Positions 49,984 to 59,718 are shown, counted from the first letter of the stretch. The stretch: DNA of 64,000 bases from an uncultured Saprospiraceae bacterium (GCA_937926205.1 CALEYL010000074.1:62001-126000), one strand, 5' to 3'. Program-made: numbers and translations. The notes: generated by a model not told the origin, from the letters alone.

Positions 49984-51531
49984 ATGAAGAAGCACTTCAG
50001 TTTTTGGTTCACCTTTCTTGCTTTGGCGGTTTGCTCAATGATGAACGCGCAAACAATGGCAACAGCAACCATTACGACTTCAGTAGACAGCACGCACGTT
50101 CCCACGGAAATAAAGTCTGTGACCAAACACAGCGTTACCATTGGCGGGAAAGTGATCAATTATACTGCTACAGCGGGCGCCCTGGTCGTGAAAAATGAAA
50201 AAGATGAACCCGTTGCTTTATTTGGCTATACCGCCTATGTAAAAGATGGCGAACCCGATGCGTCAAAAAGACCTTTGACGTTTTCTTTTAACGGGGGCCC
50301 GGGCTCTTCTTCCATGTGGCTGCACCTCGGCATTATGGGCCCCAGACGTGTTGTCGTCAACGATCCTGAAAACACGCCAACACCGCCTTACAAACTGGAA
50401 GACAATACCAATTCGCTATTGGACGTCACGGACATTGTCATGATGGACCCAATTGGAACGGGCATCAGCCGCGCTATCGGCAAAGCCAAAAACAAAGATT
50501 TCTGGGGCGTTGATCAGGACATCAAATCCGTCAGCCAGTTTATCAAACAATACATCACACTCGGCGACCGCTGGAATTCGCCCAAATACCTTTTAGGCGA
50601 GAGCTACGGAACCATGCGGAGTGCCGGTGTCGCCGATTATCTGCACGCCAATTCCGGGATAGCCTTGAACGGCATCATCCTGGTTTCTGTCGTGCTCGAT
50701 TTGCGAACCCTGATTTTTCAGCAGGGCGACGACATCTCTTATATCCTGCATTTGCCGACTTATGCCGCGACAGCCTGGTACCACAATAAAATCGCCAATA
50801 AAGGCACGACATCGCTTGAAGCATTTTTAAAAGAAGCCAGAGTTTTTGCTACCAACGACTACGCTTCCGCTTTGATGAAAGGCGACCAATTAGGTGATGA
50901 AGAGCGGATGCGGGTATTGGGTAAATTATCGGCTTTCACCGGCTTGAGCAAAGACTATTTATCAAAGGCCAATTTACGCGTAAACGAACCTCAGTTTACC
51001 CAGGAATTATTGCGCGATGCCCATTTAACTGTAGGGCGACTGGATTCCCGTTATACCGGAATCAATCAAAACCTGCTGAGTGAACAATCTGCCTATGATC
51101 CGCAAAGCGCTGCGATTAGCCCTGCATATACCGCTATGTTCATGCAATATTATTACAATGAACTAAAGGTGGATAAGGCAAATGTCTACCACACCAATGC
51201 TTATGGTGCAGACGGCTTTGACTGGGATTGGAAACATCAGAAAAACGGTGGCGGATTCGCTGCGGTATCCCCAAACACAGGGGTGGATCTGGCAGAAGCC
51301 ATGACCCTGAATCCAAATTTACGGGTATTGGTCATCAATGGTTATTACGATTTGGCGACGCCTTTTTTTGGCGCTGAATATACCTTTGACCACCTTGGAT
51401 TAGAGAAAAAGCAGAAGTCGAATGTTGTCTTTAAATATTACAATGCCGGACACATGATGTACATCCAACCGGAGGAAGCCGTTGCTTTTAAAAAGGATGT
51501 TGCGGAATTCATAACCGGCGTACGAAAGTAA
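49984..51531 (+). CDS. Secreted serine carboxypeptidase, S10 family
   Basis: A 515-residue protein from the ATG at 49984 (MKKHFSFWFTFLALAVCSMM signal peptide); an ATG at 49951 would put 11 residues before it. S10 motifs are present: LTFSFNGGPGSSSMWLHLG (oxyanion hole), Ser near 207 in LLGESYGTMRSAGV, the Asp in VINGYYDLATPFFGAEY and the His in YYNAGHMMYI. This would be a periplasmic or secreted exopeptidase that removes C-terminal residues, perhaps downstream of secreted endoproteases such as the M43 enzyme. It follows the transglutaminase-like gene by 90 bp on the same strand, so cotranscription is possible. Confidence 0.85.
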   Translation: MKKHFSFWFTFLALAVCSMMNAQTMATATITTSVDSTHVPTEIKSVTKHSVTIGGKVINYTATAGALVVKNEKDEPVALFGYTAYVKDGEPDASKRPLTFSFNGGPGSSSMWLHLGIMGPRRVVVNDPENTPTPPYKLEDNTNSLLDVTDIVMMDPIGTGISRAIGKAKNKDFWGVDQDIKSVSQFIKQYITLGDRWNSPKYLLGESYGTMRSAGVADYLHANSGIALNGIILVSVVLDLRTLIFQQGDDISYILHLPTYAATAWYHNKIANKGTTSLEAFLKEARVFATNDYASALMKGDQLGDEERMRVLGKLSAFTGLSKDYLSKANLRVNEPQFTQELLRDAHLTVGRLDSRYTGINQNLLSEQSAYDPQSAAISPAYTAMFMQYYYNELKVDKANVYHTNAYGADGFDWDWKHQKNGGGFAAVSPNTGVDLAEAMTLNPNLRVLVINGYYDLATPFFGAEYTFDHLGLEKKQKSNVVFKYYNAGHMMYIQPEEAVAFKKDVAEFITGVRK

Positions 51532-51654
51532 ATGGGGGTGTGCCCGGGCGATTTCAAAGACCTGTTTTCCCTTTCTGAAAACAATACAAGAAGGATCATT
51601 CCCGACCCGGGCAATGAACTCTATACAATTCTCCTTACCTTTACGGCTGTGTCT

Positions 51655-51701
51655 AAATCTAACGTCTAAAATCTGACATCTAACGTCTAACATCGTCCTA
51701 A
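51655..51701. repeat. Single heptad arm upstream of the PaaE-like gene
   Basis: Period-7 units TCTAAATCTAACGTCTAAAA continue as TCTGACATCTAACGTCTAAC. No core precedes it; CCCGGGCA inverted pairs (51541-51548 and 51606-51613) are the only other structure in the gap. Confidence 0.6.
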
Positions 51702-51707
51702 CCATAC

Positions 51708-52784
51708 ATGTCGCCAACATTTCACACCCTTACCGTCAAAGACGTGCGTCAGGAGACGGCCGACTGCGTTTCGGTCGCTTTTGAAACACCAGAGTTGCTA
51801 CAAGCTGCTTACCACTTTATTCCAGGGCAATACCTGACCCTGAAAACAATGCTGAATGGAGAAGATGTGCGCCGCTCCTATTCCATTTGCGCCGGACCCA
51901 ACGACGGCGAGTTGCGCGTAGCGATCAAAAAAGTGCCCGGAGGCTTGTTTTCAACTTTTGCAAACGAACAATTGCAAGCCGGCGCCCAATTGGACGTAAT
52001 GACGCCAATGGGTAATTTTCACACCCCCATCCTTCCGGGGCAGGCTAAAAACTATGCGGCTTTTGCGGCAGGCAGCGGCATTACGCCCATCCTTTCCATC
52101 CTGAAAGCGGTGCTGGAAACGGAATCGGAGAGTACTTTTACCCTGTTTTACGGCAACCGGACGGCCGACGGGGTCATTTTTAAGGAAGACCTCGAAGCGC
52201 TTAAAAACCGCTACATGGAGCGCCTGAGCGTCCATTATGTGCTGAGCCGCGAATACCCGGGTAGTGATTTGTTTTACGGCCGGATTACCGCCGAAAAATG
52301 CGCTGCTTTTTGCAAAACCCTGCTCGACTGGGAAGCTACCGACGAATTTTTCCTTTGCGGTCCGGAAAGCATGGTGGAAGCCGTGCGCGATACGCTGACC
52401 GGTTTTGGGATAGACCGCCACCGCATTCACGTGGAATTGTTTCTGGCAGCCGGCGGAAAGCAAGCGGCTGAGGCGCAGGAACGCGTGGAGGCCCTGCCTG
52501 ATATCGTTTCTACGGTACGGGTAATTCTGGATGGTACCAATTTTGAATTTGCACTGCCGGCACACGGCGATACCATTCTGGATGCCGCCATGAAAGCTGG
52601 GGCTGACCTGCCTTTTTCGTGCAAAGGCGGCGTTTGTTGCACCTGCCGCGCCAAACTGCTGGAGGGCGAAGTGATGATGGAAGTCAACTACGCCCTTGAG
52701 GCTGACGAGCTGGAACAGGGCTATATTCTGGCATGCCAGTCGCACCCGCAAAGTGAAAAGGTAGTGGTGGATTTTGACAGTTGA
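51708..52784 (+). CDS. paaE: PaaE-like NAD(P)H-ferredoxin-type reductase
   Basis: A 358-residue three-domain reductase: FAD-binding (IPGQYLTLKTMLNGEDVRRS and YSICAGP), NAD(P)-binding (FAAGSGITPILSILKAVLE; YGNRTADGVIFKEDL; FFLCGPESMVEAV) and a C-terminal plant-type 2Fe-2S domain (DLPFSCKGGVCCTCRAKLLE ... LACQSHP) with four Cys ligands. Overall order and the motif ALEADELEQGYILACQ match PaaE, the electron-transfer subunit of phenylacetyl-CoA epoxidase. The oxygenase subunits PaaABCD are not in the window, so it may serve another oxygenase or be part of a dispersed pathway. Its heptad-repeat leader separates it from the S10 gene. Confidence 0.8.
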   Translation: MSPTFHTLTVKDVRQETADCVSVAFETPELLQAAYHFIPGQYLTLKTMLNGEDVRRSYSICAGPNDGELRVAIKKVPGGLFSTFANEQLQAGAQLDVMTPMGNFHTPILPGQAKNYAAFAAGSGITPILSILKAVLETESESTFTLFYGNRTADGVIFKEDLEALKNRYMERLSVHYVLSREYPGSDLFYGRITAEKCAAFCKTLLDWEATDEFFLCGPESMVEAVRDTLTGFGIDRHRIHVELFLAAGGKQAAEAQERVEALPDIVSTVRVILDGTNFEFALPAHGDTILDAAMKAGADLPFSCKGGVCCTCRAKLLEGEVMMEVNYALEADELEQGYILACQSHPQSEKVVVDFDS

Positions 52785-52852
52785 GTTTAACCAGCCTTAG
52801 TTAAGTGGAATCCTGAATTTTACATTGGTATAAAATCAAAATCCGGGACAAG

Positions 52853-53713
52853 CTAATTTTTGATAAAATCACCTGCCATTTCTGAAAATTTACCCGCCTG
52901 GTCTATGTGTATCCAATGAGAAGCGCCCTGAAACACGTGGTGCTGTGCTTTGGGAATATTTTTTTCCAGCTGCTCATTGATGAATCGAAATGCATAAGGG
53001 CTCTCTGTTCCACTCAGCAGCAACACTTTACAGGCTATTTTTTTGGCGTCGGATAGCTTTATCTTGTTGATAAAGGGATCCTCTCCCGCCAAAGCGGCAA
53101 TGTTGTCCTCCAGTTGCCGGCGCGTCAATTCATCCAGCGTCTCAGGCGTTTTTTTTCCATCCGTTACGCCGTCAATAAAAGTCTTTTGGGCGGTGGTGGT
53201 GTCCCCGGCGGCCAATGCCTTAAAAGTGGGCTCTACCCCTTTCATGCCGAGGCGGGCAAAACTTTTCCCTGCCTTGAAATTACGAAACAATAAGCTCAGC
53301 AATTGTAAAGGATTTTTGGGGTTAGATGCTAATGCCGGCGCAAAAATCGGCTCTTCTGCCACTACCTTTTCAACCAGCTCCGGGTAGCGAATGGCCAGAT
53401 TCAAAGCCACAAAAGCGCCAAAAGAATGCCCAACCAACGTAACAGGAGCGAGGTTCATCCCGCGAATAAACGCAGCGATGTCCTCCGTATTGGCATCAAC
53501 GCTGCTGTCTCCTTTTGCCACATAGTGCCCGGGGAACTGAAAACGCCGGCTCAATACAAAACACCGGTGCGTTTTCTCAAAATGCGCACGAATTCCTTCC
53601 CAGGTTCGGTAATCGCTGATGCTGCCTGGAATAAACAATAGCGGCTTCCCACTGCCTGATTGGGAATAATGGAGCTCTACGCCATTTGCTGCAAAAGTTT
53701 GAAGGTTTTCCAT
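52853..53713 (-). CDS. Alpha/beta-fold hydrolase, divergent from padR
   Basis: A 286-residue protein from the ATG at 53713; an earlier ATG at 53755 would put the operator inside the gene. Catalytic features: PLLFIPGSISDYRTWEGI (oxyanion region), the nucleophile Ser in VTLVGHSFGAFVALNLA and the His in FQGASHWIHIDQAG, with the acid probably in the strand before ESPYAFRFI. The substrate is unknown. It shares a 33-bp palindromic operator with padR and is probably repressed by it, as are many PadR targets involved in detoxification of phenolic or other small molecules. Confidence 0.85.
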   Translation of the reverse strand: MENLQTFAANGVELHYSQSGSGKPLLFIPGSISDYRTWEGIRAHFEKTHRCFVLSRRFQFPGHYVAKGDSSVDANTEDIAAFIRGMNLAPVTLVGHSFGAFVALNLAIRYPELVEKVVAEEPIFAPALASNPKNPLQLLSLLFRNFKAGKSFARLGMKGVEPTFKALAAGDTTTAQKTFIDGVTDGKKTPETLDELTRRQLEDNIAALAGEDPFINKIKLSDAKKIACKVLLLSGTESPYAFRFINEQLEKNIPKAQHHVFQGASHWIHIDQAGKFSEMAGDFIKN

Positions 53714-53750
53714 CCTGATGTTAGCTTCGTGAAGAGATTGAGTTTGTTTA

Positions 53751-53783
53751 TGCAAATATACTCCAAATTGGAGTATATTTGCA
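53751..53783. promoter_or_regulatory. 33-bp perfect palindrome, PadR operator with two -7 boxes
   Basis: TGCAAATATACTCCAA and its exact reverse complement flank a single central base. Each arm contains a -7 box: TATATTTG at 53774-53781 on the plus strand and at 53753-53760 on the minus strand. A dimer bound here would block both divergent promoters. The inner ATACTCCAA-x-TTGGAGTAT is PadR-like. Confidence 0.85.
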
Positions 53784-53802
53784 AGAGGGCAAAAAAATTA
53801 TT

Positions 53803-54435
53803 ATGAATCTGAAATCCACAAATTTTGCAGTGCTCGGCCAACTGGCATTGCGGCCATGGTCTGCTTACGAGTTGATCCAGGAGATGAAGCGCAACTTTCA
53901 CTATTTCTATCCCAGGGCTGAAAGTGGTCTGTATGAAGCTTTAAAAAAATTAGAAAGCCTTGGTTATGCAAGCGCCGAAGTGAAAACCAAGGGTAAAAAA
54001 GACCGGACAGAATACCAGATTACGGAGGAAGGCAGAAAAGCGCTCCGCCAGTGGTTAGAGACGGAGCCAGAGGCGTATCGCCTGGAATTCGACGGCTTGC
54101 TGCGTGTGTTTTTAGCTAAATTCGGTGACGCCGAAGCGCTGAAAAACTCGCTTCAAAAGGTCAGCGAAGACGCTGAAACGCTGTTATCCTTAGCGGAAAA
54201 AGTCGGAAATGAATACCTGACGGATACTGCTCCAGCCCAGTCAGAAATCGCACAACGCGTATGTGTGTTTGATTTTCTGCTGCACTACGGCATGATGTAC
54301 CGGGAGTGGTTATCGCGAACGGAAGCATACCTGAATGAGATCGAGGGCATGCCGGAATCATTGGTTTCAGAAACCGCTAAAGGACTTATAAGGGAGCATA
54401 TGAAAACATGTGGACTGACGATTAAAGGAGACTAA
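53803..54435 (+). CDS. PadR-family transcriptional regulator
   Basis: A 210-residue protein starting at the ATG at 53803, 20 bp past the palindrome; a TTG at 53779 would fall within the operator. The N-terminal winged helix (FAVLGQLALRPWSAYELIQE ... FYPRAESGLYEALKKLESLG ... RTEYQITEEGRKALRQWL) is PadR-type; the C-terminal half (about 95-200) is the all-helical Vir_act_alpha_C-like dimerisation domain. It most likely represses itself and the divergent hydrolase. Confidence 0.9.
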   Translation: MNLKSTNFAVLGQLALRPWSAYELIQEMKRNFHYFYPRAESGLYEALKKLESLGYASAEVKTKGKKDRTEYQITEEGRKALRQWLETEPEAYRLEFDGLLRVFLAKFGDAEALKNSLQKVSEDAETLLSLAEKVGNEYLTDTAPAQSEIAQRVCVFDFLLHYGMMYREWLSRTEAYLNEIEGMPESLVSETAKGLIREHMKTCGLTIKGD

Positions 54436-54456
54436 CAGTAAGTATCAATGGATTTG

Positions 54457-55092
54457 CTACACCAACAATTCCGGGCTTGTTTTTCGGTACAATTCCACAT
54501 CAATCCAACAAATCCAAAGCAAAAAAGTAACAAAGGTAACTTTCTGGATGACCGGCAAATAGATGATCATCCCCTTGGTGTAGTATAGGTAATTATTCAG
54601 ACCTACCAGAAGCAGGTTGATCATCCCGAACGCAAAAAGCCCATACCATTTGATTTTGTACAGTCCGATGAAGGTGCCAGCAACGGCAATCAATCCAAAA
54701 AACGAAGCTATATACGTGATGGTGTCGTGATAGCTGCTGAAAATAAAGAGCGCAATCAGCATGGAGAGTGTACCGGACCACTGAATGACCAGCCTGCTGC
54801 GTTTTCCAAAGTGGGTATATCCGGGAAAAAGAAACCAAAAACACGAAAAGGTGACACAAAGCACAAATGTACCTGCCAAAGCCAGCGGCCTCGCCGGATT
54901 GGGCATGCCGTTAATGGCCTTTTCGTTGAGCAGGTTGCACCAGTAATTATGGATCCAGCTAAAGCCCTCCGCCTGTGCATCTGCCTGGGAACCTCCGGGG
55001 TAGCGCATGGCAGCAAGGATATAGAGCAGCACAAAAAGCAGCGTGCCAAACACAGGGCTTAGCACCCAGAATCGTTTGATTTTTCTAATCAC
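54457..55092 (-). CDS. DUF998-like multi-pass membrane protein
   Basis: A 211-residue protein with about six helices (SPVFGTLLFVLLYILAAM; LALAGTFVLCVTFSCFWFLF; WSGTLSMLIALFIFSSY; TYIASFFGLIAVAGTFIGLY; LFAFGMINLLLVGLNNYLYY; FVTFLLWICWIDVELY). The motif WIHNYWCNLLNEKAINGMPN is typical of small membrane proteins of the DUF998 type. Its start overlaps the stop of the dihydroorotate-dehydrogenase-like gene as ATGA, so it is part of the PFOR operon. Function unknown. Confidence 0.65.
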   Translation of the reverse strand: MIRKIKRFWVLSPVFGTLLFVLLYILAAMRYPGGSQADAQAEGFSWIHNYWCNLLNEKAINGMPNPARPLALAGTFVLCVTFSCFWFLFPGYTHFGKRSRLVIQWSGTLSMLIALFIFSSYHDTITYIASFFGLIAVAGTFIGLYKIKWYGLFAFGMINLLLVGLNNYLYYTKGMIIYLPVIQKVTFVTFLLWICWIDVELYRKTSPELLV

Positions 55093-56081
55093 CCTTTTGC
55101 TCCTTCCAAAATCCGGATGTAATTCGCCCGTTCGTAAGCATCAGGATCTGAAACATTGGATTGGTTCATAGCGCCTTTGAAAGCGGCGATGGATTCAAAG
55201 CCTTTAGTTTCCATCCAATTGCGCAGGTCGTCGTGCATGGTTTCTAAATATCGGATGCCATTTTTGTACAAAGCGGAAGCAGTCATGGCTACGTCAGCGC
55301 CGGCCAATAGGTATTTGATGACCTCAGCAGCGCTTTGCACGCCGGTGGTTGCGGCAAGTGACAGCGGCAATTTTCCGGATAAGATGGCGATCCACAACAA
55401 GGGTAGCCGGATTTCTGAAGCATCGCTGTACTGCAGGTTGTGCAACACTTTTAATGACTGGATGTCAAAATCGGGTTGATAAAAGCGGTTGAACAACACC
55501 AGGGCATTGGCCCCTGCCTGCTGCATTTTTAAGGCGGTATTGCCCATGGCACTGAAATAGGGGTTCAATTTCACGGCGATGGGAATCTTCACGGTTTGCC
55601 TGACCATTTTGATGATGTCGAGATAGCGCTGCTCTACGGCTTCGCCGCTCAATCGGATATCGGCAGGGATGTAGAAAATATTGATTTCGAGGCCATCGGC
55701 TCCGGCCTGCTCCATTTGGCGCGCGTAATCGATCCAGCCCTCTGGTGTAATCCCGTTCAGGCTGCCGATAATCGGTATCTGAACCCTTTCTTTCGCTCGC
55801 CTCAGGTTTTCTAAGTATTGCGCGGTCCCAACGTGGTAATCTTCCAGGTCGGGGAAATAGTCGGCCGCTTCTGCAAAAACATTGCTGGTTGCGCGGATAA
55901 CGGCATCAAACCGGGCATTCTCTTCCCGGATTTGCTCTTCAAACATAGAGAACAGAACAATGGCGCCGGCCCCGGAATCCTCCATTTGAAGAATATGGTC
56001 CATTTTTTCCGATAACGTGCTGGCTGAAACAACGATGGGTGAGCGCAATTTCAGCCCCATATAAGTCGTGTCGAGGTTCAT
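55089..56081 (-). CDS. Dihydroorotate dehydrogenase-like FMN protein
   Basis: A 330-residue TIM-barrel protein of the group annotated as DHOD-like. Seen: SPIVVSASTLSEKMDHILQM, the substrate-side IPIIGSLNGITPEGWIDYAR, ADGLEINIFYIPADI, IPIAVKLNPYFSAMGNTALK and the phosphate-binding LAATTGVQSAAEVIKYLLAG. The usual catalytic Cys/Ser of true PyrD is not evident, and the Asn-rich orotate site is altered, so pyrimidine synthesis is unlikely. It lies 10 bp behind the PFOR gene, an association that recurs in several phyla. A role in electron transfer or in repair of PFOR-related cofactors is possible. Confidence 0.8.
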   Translation of the reverse strand: MNLDTTYMGLKLRSPIVVSASTLSEKMDHILQMEDSGAGAIVLFSMFEEQIREENARFDAVIRATSNVFAEAADYFPDLEDYHVGTAQYLENLRRAKERVQIPIIGSLNGITPEGWIDYARQMEQAGADGLEINIFYIPADIRLSGEAVEQRYLDIIKMVRQTVKIPIAVKLNPYFSAMGNTALKMQQAGANALVLFNRFYQPDFDIQSLKVLHNLQYSDASEIRLPLLWIAILSGKLPLSLAATTGVQSAAEVIKYLLAGADVAMTASALYKNGIRYLETMHDDLRNWMETKGFESIAAFKGAMNQSNVSDPDAYERANYIRILEGAKG

Positions 56082-56091
56082 AATTGTTTAT

Positions 56092-59000
56092 TTAAAATAC
56101 AGGTTGAAAAGAATCCGCACCGGAAGCAGCCATCTCCTCGTAAGTTTTCCAGCGCAAGTCAACAATTTCCTGCGCCAGCGTCATCAGTTTTTCTGCTTCA
56201 TCCGGATTGGTCAGGTTCAGCACTTTATACCGAAGTTCATTGTAGGCATAATCTTTCAGGGTGATCACCGGCCTTGGCGAATCCAAAACAAAAGGATTGC
56301 GCTTGTTTTTGCGCAGCACCGGATTGTAGCGGATCAACGGCCAATACCCACTTGAGACTGCCAGATTTTGCTGATTTAAGCCCTTTTGCATGTCGATGCC
56401 GTGGGCGATGCAATGGCTGTAAGCGAGGATCAACGAGGGTCCGTCGTATGCTTCTGCTTCGCGCATGGCCAGCAGTGTTTGTTGCGGATTGGCGCCCATT
56501 GCCACCTGGGCCACATAAACATTGCCATAAGAAATGGCCTGTAGTGCCAGGTCTTTTTTGCCGACCCGCTTTCCGGCAGCAGCAAATTTTGCCGTTGCAG
56601 CAGTGGGGGTTGCTTTAGACATCTGCCCGCCGGTATTTGAATACACTTCGGTATCCAGTACCAGGATGTTGATGTTGCGACCGCTTGCCATGGCGTGGTC
56701 CAGTCCGCCCGATCCGATGTCATAAGCCCAGCCGTCTCCCCCAATCAGCCAGACGCTGCGGTGTACCAGTTGGTCGGCAAGCGACAACAGGTGGCGCGCC
56801 GGGTTGGAATCCATTTTTTCGAGTCGCGATTTCAGTTCGGCAACCCGCTCCCGTTGGAGTGCAATTTCTGATTCCAGCTTTTGCGGTGATTCTATCAAAT
56901 CGCGGACAAATGCAGCGCCAAGTTCCGGTTCCAGTTTCCGGAGCAGTTCATGCGCCATAGAAAGCTGCTTGTCGGCCGTTAAGCGCATGCCCAGGCCAAA
57001 TTCCGCATTGTCCTCAAAAAGAGAATTGGACCAGGCCGGTCCTTTACCCGCTTCATTCACCGTCCAGGGTGTCGTCGGGAGGTTACCGCCGTAGATGGAA
57101 GAACACCCTGTCGCATTGGCCACGATGAGCCGATCGCCAAACAACTGGGTCAGCAAGCGGATATAAGGCGTTTCCCCGCAGCCGGCACACGCGCCGGAAA
57201 ATTCAAACAAAGGCTCCAGAAACTGCGCGCCGTGCACCATGGAAAAATTGACTTTGGCGCGGTCATTGAAAGGAAGTTGTTCAAAAAACCGGATGTTGCC
57301 GCGCTCCTGTTCCAAAACAGGGGCTTTGTCTTTCAGATTGATGGCTTTTTCACTGCGGTTTAACGGATTGGTTGCCGGACAAGCTTCCACACAAAGGTTG
57401 CATCCTGTGCAATCTTCGAGATAAACCTGCAGGGTATATCGCGTTTCCGGGAAGCCGCGGGCGTTGATGGGCGCTGATCTGAAATCCGCCGGGGCATCCT
57501 GAAGCAAATCTTCATGGTAAAATTTGGAGCGGATGACACTGTGAGGGCAAACGAAGCTGCAATTGCCGCATTGGATGCAGAGGTCCGGCTCCCAACGCGC
57601 CACCAGATCCGAAATGTTCCTTTTTTCCCATTTGGTGGTGCCACTTGGGTAGGTGCCGTCAACAGGCATGGCACTGATGGGAAGTTCGTCGCCGTGACCG
57701 GCCAGCATTTTCCCGATGACATCCCGCACAAAAGGCGGTGCGGCATCCGGTACGACCGGCAGAAAATCAGAACTGGCATTGGCTACAGCAGGTATCTTTA
57801 CTTCAAACAGATTTTCCAGTGTCTGGTCAACCGCTTTGTAGTTCTTTTCGATGACCGCTTTCCCTTTTTTGTAATACGTTTTTTCGATGGCTTTTTTGAT
57901 GTGGTGAATCGCTTCTTCGCGGGGCAACACACCTGAAAGCGCAAAAAAGCAGGTTTGCATGATGGTGTTGATGCGGCCGGCCATGCCGGTATCGCGAGCC
58001 ACCTGAGTGGCATCAATCACATACAGCCTGATTTGTTTGTCAATGATTGCTTTCTGAACGGACAAAGGCATTTCATCCCAGACCTGCTCGCGGTCAAAAG
58101 GACTGTTTAACAAGAAGGTCGCCCCCTGGCGCGCCTGCGTCAGCATCTCCACTTTCTCCAAAAAATTAAACTGGTGGCAGGCGATAAAATCCGCCTGGCT
58201 GATGAGATAGGGCGCACGGATGGGTTCAGGCCCGAAACGAAGGTGAGAAACGGTTCGCGCACCGGACTTTTTGGAGTCGTACACAAAATACCCCTGCGCA
58301 AATAAGGGGGTGTTCTCTCCGATTATTTTTATGCTGTTTTTGTTGGCGCCGACGGTACCGTCAGCTCCCAACCCAAAAAACAATGCCTGACGCCAGCGGG
58401 ATTCATCTAGTGAAAAATAAGGATCAACGGCTAAACTTGTATAGCCGACATCATCCGTGATGCCAACTGTATAGTGGTTTTTGGGTTCTGGTTTCTTCAA
58501 TTCATCTAAGACAGCTTTCACCATTGCCGGGGTGAATTCTTTGGAAGAAAGCCCGTACCGTCCGCCTGTAACTTTCGGCAAACGCGCTATTTTGCCCTGG
58601 CTAAAAGCTTCCATTAAGGTAGTGACGATGTCCTGATACATCGGTTCGCCGGAAGCGCCGGGTTCTTTTGTCCGGTCAAGCACACTGATGGCCTGAACGG
58701 AGGCCGGCAGTGCGCCTAAAAAATGATCCATGGAGAAGGGGCGGAACAAGCGGACCTGTATGACACCGACTTTTTCACCACCTGCCTGGAGGTATTTCAC
58801 GGTTTCCAATACGGTTTCACCGCCTGAGCCCATAATGACAAGAACTCGTTCTGCATCCGGGGCGCCGGAGTAGTCGAATGGCTGATACTGCCGCCCGGTT
58901 AATGCGCCAAATTTCTGCATCGAAGCGGCAACAATCGCCGGGGTGCGGGCATAAAAGGGGTTTACGGTTTCTCTGCCCTGAAAATAGACATCGGGGTTTT

Positions 59001-59664
59001 GTGCCGTTCCGCGAATAAAAGGATGATCCGGGCTCAGCCCTCTTTTTCGGTGTGCAAAAACAAGGTCGTCGCTGATCATCGTCCGAATGACTTCATCCGA
59101 CAACTGGTATATTTTGTTGACCTCGTGTGAGGTGCGGAAACCGTCAAAAAAATGGATGAACGGGATGCGCGACTCCAGTGTGGATGCCTGAGCAATTAAA
59201 GCCATATCATGCGCTTCCTGAACGCTCGCAGCGGCCAGCATCGCAAACCCGGTAGACCGGGCAGCCATTACGTCCTGGTGATCGCCGAAGATAGACAAAG
59301 CCTGGGCCGACAAAGATCGGGCAGCCACCTGAAAAACAGCAGGTGTCAGCTCGCCGGCGATCTTGTACATATTGGGCAGCATGAGCATCAAGCCCTGAGA
59401 AGCCGTAAAAGTCGTTGTGAGCGATCCGGTTTGTAAGGCGCCGTGAACAGTGCCTGCTGCACCGCCTTCACTTTGCATTTCAATAATTTCCGGCACATTT
59501 CCCCATATATTTTGTACGCCTTTTGACGACCACTCATCGGCCAGTTCAGCCATGGTTGAAGAAGGCGTAATGGGATAAATGGCGCAAACTTCATTGACGC
59601 GGTAAGCGATATAAGCTGTAGCTTCATTGCCATCAAGGGTGACGACGGATGCTTGTTTTGGCAT
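56092..59664 (-). CDS. nifJ: Pyruvate:ferredoxin (flavodoxin) oxidoreductase
   Basis: A single-chain 1190-residue PFOR that converts pyruvate and CoA to acetyl-CoA, CO2 and reduced ferredoxin or flavodoxin. The domain order is complete: N-terminal TPP-Pyr domain (DGNEATAYIAYRVNEVCAIY, ITPSSTMAELADEWSS), gamma domain, two 4Fe-4S clusters (CIQCGNCSFVCPHSVIR; CTGCNLCVEACPATNP), the proximal-cluster CAGCGETPYIRL, and the TPP motif GDGWAYDIGSGGLDHAMA with VLDTEVYSNTGGQMSK. It shows the organism can make acetyl-CoA by an oxygen-sensitive route, at least in microoxic conditions. First partners in the operon: GltD/NfnB-like upstream, DHOD-like downstream. Confidence 0.95.
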   Translation of the reverse strand: MPKQASVVTLDGNEATAYIAYRVNEVCAIYPITPSSTMAELADEWSSKGVQNIWGNVPEIIEMQSEGGAAGTVHGALQTGSLTTTFTASQGLMLMLPNMYKIAGELTPAVFQVAARSLSAQALSIFGDHQDVMAARSTGFAMLAAASVQEAHDMALIAQASTLESRIPFIHFFDGFRTSHEVNKIYQLSDEVIRTMISDDLVFAHRKRGLSPDHPFIRGTAQNPDVYFQGRETVNPFYARTPAIVAASMQKFGALTGRQYQPFDYSGAPDAERVLVIMGSGGETVLETVKYLQAGGEKVGVIQVRLFRPFSMDHFLGALPASVQAISVLDRTKEPGASGEPMYQDIVTTLMEAFSQGKIARLPKVTGGRYGLSSKEFTPAMVKAVLDELKKPEPKNHYTVGITDDVGYTSLAVDPYFSLDESRWRQALFFGLGADGTVGANKNSIKIIGENTPLFAQGYFVYDSKKSGARTVSHLRFGPEPIRAPYLISQADFIACHQFNFLEKVEMLTQARQGATFLLNSPFDREQVWDEMPLSVQKAIIDKQIRLYVIDATQVARDTGMAGRINTIMQTCFFALSGVLPREEAIHHIKKAIEKTYYKKGKAVIEKNYKAVDQTLENLFEVKIPAVANASSDFLPVVPDAAPPFVRDVIGKMLAGHGDELPISAMPVDGTYPSGTTKWEKRNISDLVARWEPDLCIQCGNCSFVCPHSVIRSKFYHEDLLQDAPADFRSAPINARGFPETRYTLQVYLEDCTGCNLCVEACPATNPLNRSEKAINLKDKAPVLEQERGNIRFFEQLPFNDRAKVNFSMVHGAQFLEPLFEFSGACAGCGETPYIRLLTQLFGDRLIVANATGCSSIYGGNLPTTPWTVNEAGKGPAWSNSLFEDNAEFGLGMRLTADKQLSMAHELLRKLEPELGAAFVRDLIESPQKLESEIALQRERVAELKSRLEKMDSNPARHLLSLADQLVHRSVWLIGGDGWAYDIGSGGLDHAMASGRNINILVLDTEVYSNTGGQMSKATPTAATAKFAAAGKRVGKKDLALQAISYGNVYVAQVAMGANPQQTLLAMREAEAYDGPSLILAYSHCIAHGIDMQKGLNQQNLAVSSGYWPLIRYNPVLRKNKRNPFVLDSPRPVITLKDYAYNELRYKVLNLTNPDEAEKLMTLAQEIVDLRWKTYEEMAASGADSFQPVF

Positions 59665-59718
59665 GGTAAATACGCTTTAATGTCGTAAATATTGATTCCG
59701 GGGCAGTTATTGGATTTT

